From Porphyromonadaceae bacterium UBA7572 (lineage in GTDB: Bacteria; Bacteroidota; Bacteroidia; Bacteroidales; Muribaculaceae): a DNA stretch of 40,522 bases. The notes below the pieces were generated by a model, which made no database searches, was not told where the DNA came from, and was given only the letters and a program-made list of their open reading frames with translations. This document shows, piece by piece, positions 1-7,293 of this stretch (the first letter of the stretch is position 1; every line of letters starts with the position of its first letter). The stretch spans positions 4,758 to 45,279 of the forward strand of contig DLLC01000033.1 of the NCBI GenBank assembly GCA_002476625.1, in the 5' to 3' direction. A program made the position numbers and the translations under genes.

Positions 1-1
1 C

Positions 2-415
2 TGGAAACTGCCCATTGTGGTGGGCGCGTTTGTGGGCCTCGGCTACGGCACTGCGTGGAACAACCGTATGCTCGGCGACTACACCAAGGCTTACCGCGAC
101 ATCACCGATAGCGACCCCAACACGCGCAGCTATATGAACTTCTTCCCGAAAACGGTGAAGGAAAGCGACCTCGATAAAGATTGGCTTACACGGGCACTGA
201 AAAACAAGCGCACCTACTACCGCCGCTACCGCGACATCTGCATCATCAGCATGGTGGCAGTGTATCTGATCAACATCGTGGACGCTTATGTGGACGCTTC
301 GCTTGCGCACTTCGACATTTCATCCGACCTGTCGATGGACGTGGCACCGGCTGCCATCGACACCAGACAGTCACGCATTCCGTCGCTCGGCCTCCAGTGC
401 GCCATCAATTTTTGA
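2..415 (+). CDS. DUF5683 domain protein, C-terminal part (cut by window edge)
   Basis: This frame is open from the first bases of the window (WKLPIVVGAFVGLGYG...), so the start lies upstream and only about 137 C-terminal residues are seen. A hydrophobic stretch (IVVGAFVGLGYGTAW) is followed by a charged Y/R-rich segment (KNKRTYYRRYRDI) and a second membrane segment (ICIISMVAVYLINIVDAYVD). It ends in a short beta-like tail (PSLGLQCAINF). This is the pattern of the DUF5683 membrane proteins of Bacteroidales. In that order they usually sit between parB and a LysM lytic transglycosylase, and a transglycosylase does start 24 bp downstream, so the two are probably co-transcribed. The molecular function of DUF5683 is not known. 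The family call rests on pattern recognition and context. Confidence 0.72.
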   Translation, partial: WKLPIVVGAFVGLGYGTAWNNRMLGDYTKAYRDITDSDPNTRSYMNFFPKTVKESDLDKDWLTRALKNKRTYYRRYRDICIISMVAVYLINIVDAYVDASLAHFDISSDLSMDVAPAAIDTRQSRIPSLGLQCAINF

Positions 416-439
416 ATAAATAAAACACTACGATAATAT

Positions 440-2683
440 ATGAATAAGTTCAGATTTAAAGCATTAATCGTGATGACGCTCGTGGCAGTCACTATGACCG
501 CGGCGCCAAAAAAGAAATCGATTTTATCGCTGAAGGAATCCATCACCGATGAGGCAATCGTGTATCCTTACAGCTTTGAAATCAACACTCAAGAGATGCA
601 AAAAAACTGGTATCTGCAAAACTATGCCGTGGTGGATGCCAATGTGGAGAAAAAAGCGCCGAACGAAGTGAGCGACGCAGAATACATTCAGCGCCTGCGC
701 GCCATCCCATCAGGCATTGAACTGCCCTTCAACCAAGTGGTGAAAGCCTATATCACACGCTACATCACCAAGGAACGCACCATGGTGTCGCAAATCTTAG
801 GCATGACGCCCTATTATATGCCCATCTTTGAGCGCGCCCTGGAAAAAGAGGGTCTTCCACACGAACTGAAATTCATTCCTATCGTAGAGTCGGCACTCGA
901 CCCTAACGTGGTGTCGAGCGCTGGCGCGGCTGGACTATGGCAATTCATGGTCGACACCAGCAAGGGACTCGGACTGGAGGTGAACTCGCTGGTGGACGAA
1001 CGACGCGACCCCTACCGCTCAAGCAATGCGGCAGCAAGCTATTTCAAGCAGCTGTATGGCATATATGGAGACTGGTCGCTCGCCATCGCCGCCTACAATT
1101 GCGGACCAGCCAACGTGAACAAGGCGCTACGCCGCGCCAAGAACAAGGACAACGAAAAGCCCGACTTCTGGTCGATCTACGAATACCTGCCTCGCGAAAC
1201 CCGTGGCTATGTGCCCGCATTCATCGCTGCCACTTATGTGATGAACAACTACCAGAAGCACAACATCAACCCCGCGCTTTCTAAAAAGCCGCTTATCATC
1301 GACACGGTGATGGTGAGCCACCGCGTGAACTTCAACCAGATATCAAGCGTGCTCAATATCCCCATCGAGGAAATCCGCATTCTCAACCCCCAATATCGCC
1401 ACGACATTATTCCCGGCGACACCCACCCCTACTCGCTGGCTTTGCCCTCACAGCAAATCTACAGCTACATCATGGTGGAAGACAGCATCATGAGCTACCG
1501 AAAAGACCTCTATGCCACACGCGACGTGGTGGAGCCCGGCAACCGAAAATCATCGGTAGCACAGCAAATGGTAAATCCGAAAGATGCGGAGAAAAACGTG
1601 GTGAAGCAGGCTAAGGCAGAAGACAAAACCAAAGCACAAAGCAAGACATCAACAGCTCCCGCAATAGCCAGCAATGAAACTGGCGAGAGCAAATACCACA
1701 AGGTGAAACGTGGCGAAACCATAGAGAGCATCGCCGAGAACTACAATATGAGCGTGGCTGAGCTGATGGCGCTCAACAGCCTCAACCGCAAGCACGTGAG
1801 CCGAGGACAAGTGCTGAAAGTGACAGGTGAAAGCTCAGTTCAGGCAGAGAAGCAAAAGCCCGAGCCCACCTATGCGAGCGCACAGCCTAAAAAGGAAGTG
1901 GCAAAGAAGGAGCCTGCGCCTAAAAAAGAGCCTAAGGCGGAAACCAAAGCGCCTGCGCGCTCAAAATCCTACAGCGTGAACGATGAAATAGGCATGCCTC
2001 GCACCACCACCACACCGAAGAAGCAAAAACAAGACGCTGCCACGCCCAAGCAAGCAGCAAGCGAGAGCAGCAAGAAGCCTCAGCCGAAAAAAGAAGAGGC
2101 ACCCGCTGTGAAAACAAGCAGCAGCAAGAGCCAGAAAGCGGCGATAGAGGAAGAAAAGGCTACCGCCAAGGCGAAAGCCGACAAGCGTAACACGCGTCGC
2201 ACTGCCGAAGAAGAATCCGCCTCTGCCCCAAGCAAGAAAAGCCGCAAGGCCGACAGCGCCACAGAAGAAAAGCAGACTTCACCAAAGAGCAGAAAGGCGG
2301 CACCAAGCAAAGCCACCGACAAAGATGAGGTGAAATCCACAAGGAGAAGCAAAAAGGCCAAAGCTGGCAGCGACGAAGAAAAGCAAACCTCCAAGCGAAA
2401 GAGCAGAAAAGCCAACACCGACAGCGCCTCAAAGTCGAGGAAAAAGAAGGCAAAGAAGGAGGAAGATGCCACCCCGTCGAGCCACAGCGTGCGCGATGGC
2501 GAGTCGCTCGAGCGCATTGCACACCGCTACGGCTTGGGCACCGACCAGCTGCGCAAAGCCAACCCTCAACTGAAGGATGCCGATATGCTTCACCCTGGCG
2601 ACAAGCTGAAAATCCCTAAAGCCAGCAAAAAGAAAAAAAGCGCCAAAGAGGAGACCGCCACAAAAAAGAAGAGAAGAAAATAA
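440..2683 (+). CDS. Membrane-associated lytic murein transglycosylase with LysM domains (MltD-like)
   Basis: Cleaves the MurNAc-GlcNAc bond of peptidoglycan in the periplasm, leaving anhydro-MurNAc ends. Residues 1-22 are a signal peptide ending in TMTAA. The SLT/goose-lysozyme-type catalytic domain covers about 120-260: the catalytic Glu is E150 in IVESALDP, followed by SSAGAAGLWQFM and the AIAAYNCGPANV motif. A degenerate LysM-like segment lies at about 290-335. Clear LysM domains lie at about 418-461 (YHKVKRGETIESIAENYNMS) and 682-726 (HSVRDGESLERIAHRYGL). The roughly 220 residues between the two clear LysMs are an extreme low-complexity K/A/S/E/P linker, and the C-terminus is also lysine-rich (KKKRRK). 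At 747 residues it is longer than E. coli MltD (about 450) because of this linker. ATG 440 is chosen because it gives an intact signal peptide. Confidence 0.93.
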   Translation: MNKFRFKALIVMTLVAVTMTAAPKKKSILSLKESITDEAIVYPYSFEINTQEMQKNWYLQNYAVVDANVEKKAPNEVSDAEYIQRLRAIPSGIELPFNQVVKAYITRYITKERTMVSQILGMTPYYMPIFERALEKEGLPHELKFIPIVESALDPNVVSSAGAAGLWQFMVDTSKGLGLEVNSLVDERRDPYRSSNAAASYFKQLYGIYGDWSLAIAAYNCGPANVNKALRRAKNKDNEKPDFWSIYEYLPRETRGYVPAFIAATYVMNNYQKHNINPALSKKPLIIDTVMVSHRVNFNQISSVLNIPIEEIRILNPQYRHDIIPGDTHPYSLALPSQQIYSYIMVEDSIMSYRKDLYATRDVVEPGNRKSSVAQQMVNPKDAEKNVVKQAKAEDKTKAQSKTSTAPAIASNETGESKYHKVKRGETIESIAENYNMSVAELMALNSLNRKHVSRGQVLKVTGESSVQAEKQKPEPTYASAQPKKEVAKKEPAPKKEPKAETKAPARSKSYSVNDEIGMPRTTTTPKKQKQDAATPKQAASESSKKPQPKKEEAPAVKTSSSKSQKAAIEEEKATAKAKADKRNTRRTAEEESASAPSKKSRKADSATEEKQTSPKSRKAAPSKATDKDEVKSTRRSKKAKAGSDEEKQTSKRKSRKANTDSASKSRKKKAKKEEDATPSSHSVRDGESLERIAHRYGLGTDQLRKANPQLKDADMLHPGDKLKIPKASKKKKSAKEETATKKKRRK

Positions 2684-2720
2684 CCCTCCACAAAGCGCAT
2701 AAGGATAATAAAAACCACCA

Positions 2721-2763
2721 AAGCAGCGCCACATTTCCAAATAGCAAGGATGTGGCGCTGCTT
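2721..2763 (+). terminator. Rho-independent terminator after the lytic transglycosylase
   Basis: A perfect 14-bp stem: AAGCAGCGCCACAT (2721-2734) pairs with ATGTGGCGCTGCTT (2750-2763) around a 15-nt loop. It is followed by a (TA)n tract and TTTTC. It lies 38 bp after the stop codon and separates this unit from the thrE unit. Confidence 0.85.
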
Positions 2764-2855
2764 ATATATATATATATATTTTCATAAGCGCAGACAACGC
2801 GCCCTTGCTATCGGTTTTATAAATAGCAGGTATTCACACAACCGTAATCCGATGC

Positions 2856-2886
2856 TTTGCCGCCTCTCAATTAGTTTGTAATTTTG
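2856..2886 (+). promoter_or_regulatory. Promoter for the small ORF and thrE-like gene
   Basis: TTTG (2856-2859), 19 bp, then TAATTTTG (2879-2886): an exact match to the Bacteroidota primary-sigma consensus TTTG-N19-21-TAnnTTTG. The predicted start of transcription is about 2893, only some 20 nt before the ATG at 2912, so the small ORF would be the first frame on the transcript. Confidence 0.75.
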
Positions 2887-2911
2887 CCGCTGAAATAAAC
2901 GAGCATCTATT

Positions 2912-3094
2912 ATGGAAACAGTGAAGGGGCTTACTAAACATGCCTGCAACGCTTTAGTACAGGCAGAACGATGGTTATGTAAACAGTTACGTGAAATCTG
3001 GATGTTCAACAAGAAGCACCACTGTATCACCTACGATGACAACGACTCTTTAGACTATCTATATGACTGGGACGATGACGATGATTTGTACTGA
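2912..3094 (+). CDS. Small acidic-tailed ORF upstream of and overlapping thrE
   Basis: A 60-residue frame that I cannot assign to a family. The N-terminal 40 residues look helical with several Cys and Trp (HACNALVQAERWLCKQL). The last 20 residues are almost all acidic or Tyr (DYLYDWDDDDDLY). There is no signal peptide. It is supported by position: it starts about 20 nt after a consensus promoter and a strong terminator isolates it from the preceding gene. Its last 32 bp overlap the longest possible start of the exporter, or 14-20 bp if the exporter begins at ATG 3075 or 3081, an arrangement that suggests translational coupling. It could be a leader peptide, a small accessory protein, or untranslated leader that happens to be open. 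Confidence 0.4.
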   Translation: METVKGLTKHACNALVQAERWLCKQLREIWMFNKKHHCITYDDNDSLDYLYDWDDDDDLY

Positions 3095-4493
3095 AAATAC
3101 CGAAATTCACAACACTTGCTCCGACTTCACTTCTGTGAACCACAGGCTCGACATCTTGCTGCAGGTGGGCTGCAAGCTGATGGAAAGCTCTGCCGACACT
3201 TCGCGCATATACCGAAACATGAAGCGCACCGCAGCCTTTCTCAACTTCAAGGAAGAGAGTTTGCAAATATATGTGAACTACAACATGCTGATGGTGAACT
3301 ACAGCGATGGCGAGAAATCGCACACCAAATTCAAGCGGTGCACCAAGCACATCATCGACATGGCCGCAATCAGCAAAATCAGCAAGCTATCGTGGAACGC
3401 CATCATCAACGACTTCACCATTGAGCAATTCGAGGCTGAATTCAACAAAATTTGCGAGGCCCCGCGCGTCTACACGCCATGGCAGGTGGCTTTAGGAGGC
3501 GGCTTTGCCTGCGGAGGCTTCTGCATACAGTTCGGATGCGACTGGCCGGCATTTCTCTACGCCTCGATAGCCGCCATACTGGGGCTACGGCTAAGAATGT
3601 ACCTCACCACCAAAAACGCCAACCCCTATTTCAGCATCACCATCGCGGCATTCATCAGCACCGTCATAGCATGGATATTCGGCGCCGCCACCATCGCATT
3701 CGGCAGCGCGCTCCCCTCCATCTTGCAGACCGCCACCCCGTGGCACCCCTTGATGGCATGCGCCCTGTTCATCGTGCCGGGCGTGCCGCTGATCAACTTC
3801 ATCAGCGATATGCTCACCGGTCACCAGCAAGTGGGACTCACACGCGCCATCAACACTCTGATTATGGTGCTTGCCATGGCTTTAGGCATCTCGTTTGCCA
3901 TTGAGGTGGTAGGCGTAGACAACTTCGTGCGCAACCTGTCCATGACCCCACACCACGAGTACTGGGAGTTTTCGATAGCGGCAGCCATATCGGCCATGGG
4001 CTTCTCCATGATTTTCAACACCCCCCGGCGCCTACTGTGGGTGGTGGCGCTGGGAGGCATCATCGCGGTGTGCACGCGAAATTTTGTGAACCTCGGCCCA
4101 AGCAACGGCAACGCCGGCCTCGACCTCGGCCCCATCATAGGGTCGCTCGCCGGCAGCGCACTGGTGAGCATCATCTGCGTCAAGGCCATGCACTGGCTCC
4201 ACACGCCGCACCACTGTCTGAGCATTCCAAGTGTGATACCAATGATTCCCGGTGTGCTCATGTACCGCGCCCTGTTTGCCTTCATCGAGATGCATGGCGT
4301 GGTGGGAGAAGTGACCACCGCCATGTACAACGGCATACGCGCCTCCTTCATCATTCTCTGCATAGCCATAGGCGTGGCCATTCCTAACATTTTCGTGCGC
4401 CGCCTGATCACCCCACAGCGTGAGAAGCGCCTAATGCTCCTTGTCAGAAAAAGAGAAAACAATTTGCAGTGTGATGTGGATAAAAAAGGCTAA
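3063..4493 (+). CDS. Threonine/serine exporter, ThrE family (fused DUF1212 and DUF3815 halves)
   Basis: An inner-membrane exporter predicted to move threonine, serine or related small solutes out of the cell. The soluble part is about residues 20-135 (NHRLDILLQVGCKLMESSADTSRIYRNM and TKHIIDMAAISKISKLSWNAI, typical of the DUF1212 half). It is followed by about ten hydrophobic segments in two blocks, residues 140-300 and 310-450. The second block carries SIPSVIPMIPGVLMYRALFAF, the signature of the DUF3815/ThrE_2 half. Many bacteria encode the halves as two genes; here they are fused (476 residues). Three ATGs lie close together (3063, 3075, 3081) and the sequence does not decide between them. 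A LysR gene follows 38 bp downstream on the same strand and may regulate export. Confidence 0.88.
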   Translation: MTGTMTMICTENTEIHNTCSDFTSVNHRLDILLQVGCKLMESSADTSRIYRNMKRTAAFLNFKEESLQIYVNYNMLMVNYSDGEKSHTKFKRCTKHIIDMAAISKISKLSWNAIINDFTIEQFEAEFNKICEAPRVYTPWQVALGGGFACGGFCIQFGCDWPAFLYASIAAILGLRLRMYLTTKNANPYFSITIAAFISTVIAWIFGAATIAFGSALPSILQTATPWHPLMACALFIVPGVPLINFISDMLTGHQQVGLTRAINTLIMVLAMALGISFAIEVVGVDNFVRNLSMTPHHEYWEFSIAAAISAMGFSMIFNTPRRLLWVVALGGIIAVCTRNFVNLGPSNGNAGLDLGPIIGSLAGSALVSIICVKAMHWLHTPHHCLSIPSVIPMIPGVLMYRALFAFIEMHGVVGEVTTAMYNGIRASFIILCIAIGVAIPNIFVRRLITPQREKRLMLLVRKRENNLQCDVDKKG

Positions 4494-4498
4494 CTTTG
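4463..4498 (+). promoter_or_regulatory. Possible promoter of the lysR gene
   Basis: TAACTTTG (4491-4498) matches the Bacteroidota -7 box and overlaps the stop codon of the exporter gene. A TTTG lies at 4463-4466, but the 24-bp spacing is longer than ideal. It would give a leader of about 28 nt before ATG 4532. Confidence 0.45.
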
Positions 4499-4531
4499 CA
4501 CTTTCACTAACACACACACTTTGCAAATGAT

Positions 4532-5440
4532 ATGGAACTTAGGTGTCTGAAAGCATTCGTGATAGCCGCAAAGCGGCTCAACTTCTCCGAGGCGGCCAAG
4601 GAAATGTGCGTGACCCAAAGCACGTTCTCGCAAACCATCAAACAGCTGGAGACTGAGTTAGGAATAGCGCTGTTCTACCGCACATCACACAAAGTGACGC
4701 TCACCAAGGCGGGCGAGGAACTGCTCCCTTTTGCCGTCACCGCCATCGATGCCGTCAATAATTGCACACACCGCATCGACGACCTGCGCGCGCTCAAGTG
4801 CGGATCGCTCAACATCGGCGTGACCCATTCCTTCAATATGGTGATGCACGACACACTCAAAGACTTCATGAAGCTTTACCCGGGCATTTTCCTCAACATC
4901 GTGTACAAGCCCATGACGGAGCTCATCAATCGCCTTATGAACCACGAGCTCGACTTCGTGCTCTCGTTCCGCCCAAAAATCAGCAATCCACTAATAGAAT
5001 CGCACCTGCTGTTTGAAGACGTGCTCTCCGTGATAGCGCGCCGCGACAGCCCGCTGGCACGGCTGGAGTCGGTCACCGTAGCCGACCTCACAAACTACCC
5101 CGCCGCGCTGCCAGCCAAAGGGCTGCAAGCACGAAATGTGCTCGACAGCATACTCTCCGAAACAGGCGCTCAGCTCAATGTGCGCGCCGAAATGGACGAG
5201 GTGACCCCACTGCTGCGCCTCGTGCGCAACACCGGGCTCTACACCATCCTCTCATCATCGGCCACTGAAGACATGGACGACGACCTCGTGGCCATCCCCA
5301 TCAACCACGAGGGATGCCATATGGAGGGCTGCGTACAGTCGCTTAAAGGCATCTACCACAACGCCGCCACCAAAGAGTTTATCCGCATCCTGTGCGAAAC
5401 CTCATTAGTGAAAAGGCGCATCACCGACTGGCTCAAATAA
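4532..5440 (+). CDS. LysR-family transcriptional regulator
   Basis: A 302-residue DNA-binding regulator of normal LysR length. The N-terminal winged helix-turn-helix is clear at residues 1-65: MELRCLKAFVIAAKRLNFSE, AAKEMCVTQSTFSQTIKQLE, then LGIALFYRTSHKVTLTKAGEELL. The effector-binding periplasmic-protein-like domain follows from about residue 90 (GSLNIGVTHSFNMVM...). The effector is unknown. LysR proteins commonly control a neighbouring gene, and the obvious candidate is the exporter immediately upstream on the same strand. That is inference, because the genes are not in the divergent layout that makes such assignments stronger. Confidence 0.93.
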   Translation: MELRCLKAFVIAAKRLNFSEAAKEMCVTQSTFSQTIKQLETELGIALFYRTSHKVTLTKAGEELLPFAVTAIDAVNNCTHRIDDLRALKCGSLNIGVTHSFNMVMHDTLKDFMKLYPGIFLNIVYKPMTELINRLMNHELDFVLSFRPKISNPLIESHLLFEDVLSVIARRDSPLARLESVTVADLTNYPAALPAKGLQARNVLDSILSETGAQLNVRAEMDEVTPLLRLVRNTGLYTILSSSATEDMDDDLVAIPINHEGCHMEGCVQSLKGIYHNAATKEFIRILCETSLVKRRITDWLK

Positions 5441-5464
5441 ATTTCCCCTTAATTCAAGAATAAA

Positions 5465-5495
5465 AGCAGGGACGGCAAAAATATCCGCCCCTGCT
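5465..5495 (-). terminator. Terminator of the LRR gene
   Basis: On the minus strand AGCAGGGGCGG pairs with CCGTCCCTGCT (one G-U pair) around a 9-nt loop, followed by TTTTATTC. The G-U pair and the U-tract fit the minus strand better than the plus strand. It lies between the convergent LysR and LRR genes. Confidence 0.75.
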
Positions 5496-5544
5496 GAAGA
5501 TCTTGCACCGCCACCTCTTGCGTATTATTCAGAAAAAAGAAATA

Positions 5545-7158
5545 TTATTTCACCAGTTTTCTCGACAGCGAAGACCCGTCGGAGAACTGGGTCACCTCGA
5601 TATTGAAGCCATTGAATGGCGATGAACTCTCATGCCCCTGCAGGTCGAAATACAGCACGTTTTTCACATCCTTGACAGTGTTTAGTTCTTCCACGCCGGA
5701 AGAGTAGGATGTAGGGTAGACATTCACCGACATTAGCATCTCTACTTGTTTTCCATTCTCTGTGTAGTAAAAGCCAGTTCGGTACTGATAGTTAAAGACT
5801 GTCGAACCAGTACGCAAGAAGTTCACAACAAATGATGGTTGCTGTGCCCCGTCACTATCCGTAAAATATTCACTATAGAGAACCCCATTCTGTCGATCAG
5901 ATTCGTTAATAAAGTCGTAGGAATACACTTTACTCAAATCAAAAGACTTGGGCATCGGCACCCTCATACCGCTACCATTTCGTATAACGGAGGTTTCGAA
6001 AATTTGGTCAAGGAATGTGTTTTCGAAGTCCAAGTTTTTGAGACACGACAGGTCAAGCGCAGCTATACTATTCCATCTCAGGTCCAGTGATTCCAGCTTT
6101 GGCATTTTCGTGGCGTCAAAATTCCTCAATTCGCAAACTTTGGCGCTGAGCTCTTTCAAATTTGGATAGGCACTCAAGTCCACTTTTGCGAAGGCTTTAA
6201 CATTATCACAATTTATGGACTCAATACCGCTTGGCAATGTAGGGAACACCTCTAATTGTTTGCAGCTTTCGATATTAATGCTGGAGAGGGAGTCATTCTG
6301 GCTACAATCTAAAGCTGTGATTTTTGAATCATTACAGTCCAGGCTTTTTAGTTTTTTATTGTTGGAAATGTCCAAACTTGTATAATAATTACTTCTACAA
6401 CAGAGCGTCTCCAACTCTTTAAGTGGAGATAAATCTACGTCCGTAATCACATTATATGAAAAGTTCAGAGATTTCAAATTTGGCATAAGTCCCAAGTACA
6501 GCTCTGTGAAGTAGTTCCTACTGATGTCAAGCGTTTCAAGTTCCTCGCACAAGTCAGTTATCAATAAAGAAAACCTGGTGTGGGAATGCGTTATTTTTAT
6601 AGTTCTCAAATGTGGGCATCCCCTTAGATCCAGCTCAGTAAGTTCATGATAGTCAATTATCACAGTCTCAAGGTTAGGCAAATCTTTCAAATTAACACCT
6701 CTCAGATATTTAGTATCATCGCTGGTGGACGTGCTTTTTTCTTCTGGTGGCATCTTTTTAGGAAATTTTCCTGAAGAAAAGTTTGGCTCATAATCGCTCT
6801 TTGAAAAAGCAAATTTCTTAAGTTTTTTATTCTTTGACAGGTCTACGCTGCTCACATTGTTGTGTGTCCGATATCTCTGGTTCCATATCTCAATAGTTTC
6901 AAGCTCGCTAAAAAACTCAATTCCCTTTAAGTTTTCCACACTTGTAAAACCTCCTTTGGCTGGATTCCAAGAGATTTCCTTGACAGAAGCCAATTCTTCG
7001 TCAGTTAGCACAGCACCATTAGGCTTGTTGAAATGCTTTTGCACCCAAGTGCGAAAATCTGAATCAGGAAAGTTTTTTGCATTGATTGCCACATCCGCCT
7101 TCGCAATTGTAAATTCAGCGATAAGCACAACAAGAGTGATGAGCATTTTCTTTTTCAT
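5545..7158 (-). CDS. Secreted leucine-rich-repeat protein with T9SS-like C-terminal tail
   Basis: 537 residues. The signal peptide is about residues 1-21 (MKKKMLITLVVLIAEFTIAKA). Next comes a module often seen at the start of such LRR proteins (INAKNFPDSDFRTWVQKHFN ... GAVLTDEELASVKEISW), then irregular SDS22-like leucine-rich repeats over about 75-380 (for example LETVIIDYHELTELDLRGC and LKSLNFSYNVITDVDLSPL). A beta-rich region follows. The tail VLYFDLQGHESS...FNIEVTQF resembles the C-terminal sorting domains of type IX secretion substrates in Bacteroidales, although its last residues are not the canonical KVLVK. Probably cell-surface, with a protein- or ligand-binding role; no enzymatic motif is seen. 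Codon usage is markedly A/T-rich compared with the LysR gene beside it, which suggests transfer. Confidence 0.85.
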   Translation of the reverse strand: MKKKMLITLVVLIAEFTIAKADVAINAKNFPDSDFRTWVQKHFNKPNGAVLTDEELASVKEISWNPAKGGFTSVENLKGIEFFSELETIEIWNQRYRTHNNVSSVDLSKNKKLKKFAFSKSDYEPNFSSGKFPKKMPPEEKSTSTSDDTKYLRGVNLKDLPNLETVIIDYHELTELDLRGCPHLRTIKITHSHTRFSLLITDLCEELETLDISRNYFTELYLGLMPNLKSLNFSYNVITDVDLSPLKELETLCCRSNYYTSLDISNNKKLKSLDCNDSKITALDCSQNDSLSSINIESCKQLEVFPTLPSGIESINCDNVKAFAKVDLSAYPNLKELSAKVCELRNFDATKMPKLESLDLRWNSIAALDLSCLKNLDFENTFLDQIFETSVIRNGSGMRVPMPKSFDLSKVYSYDFINESDRQNGVLYSEYFTDSDGAQQPSFVVNFLRTGSTVFNYQYRTGFYYTENGKQVEMLMSVNVYPTSYSSGVEELNTVKDVKNVLYFDLQGHESSSPFNGFNIEVTQFSDGSSLSRKLVK

Positions 7159-7190
7159 AGTCTTAATCTTTTTTATATGTTATTTTCTTA

Positions 7191-7198
7191 CAAAGATA
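7191..7198 (-). promoter_or_regulatory. -7 box of the LRR gene promoter
   Basis: CAAAGATA on the plus strand reads TATCTTTG on the minus strand, an exact TAnnTTTG match, 32 bp upstream of the LRR start codon. No perfect -33 TTTG is found; the best is CTTG at 7222-7225, with 23-bp spacing. Confidence 0.5.
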
Positions 7199-7220
7199 CT
7201 ATTTTTGTGATATAATAAAA

Positions 7221-7250
7221 GCAAGATGACGAAAATTTTCGCCATCTTGC
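7221..7250 (-). terminator. Terminator of the beta-helix gene
   Basis: A near-perfect 30-bp palindrome: GCAAGATGACGAAAA (7221-7235) against TTTTCGCCATCTTGC (7236-7250). Its single mismatch becomes a G-U pair on the minus strand, and it is followed there by TTTTATTATA. It lies 44 bp after the stop of the beta-helix gene and directly upstream of the LRR promoter. Confidence 0.75.
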
Positions 7251-7293
7251 AAAAAAAATGTGTTAATCAAGGTATTAGGTATAAATTCCCGTG

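Noticed and set aside
2763..2779. TATATATATATATATA tract as a microsatellite switch
   Set aside because: It directly follows a strong terminator stem and best fits as its U/A-rich tail; no gene or promoter depends on its length.
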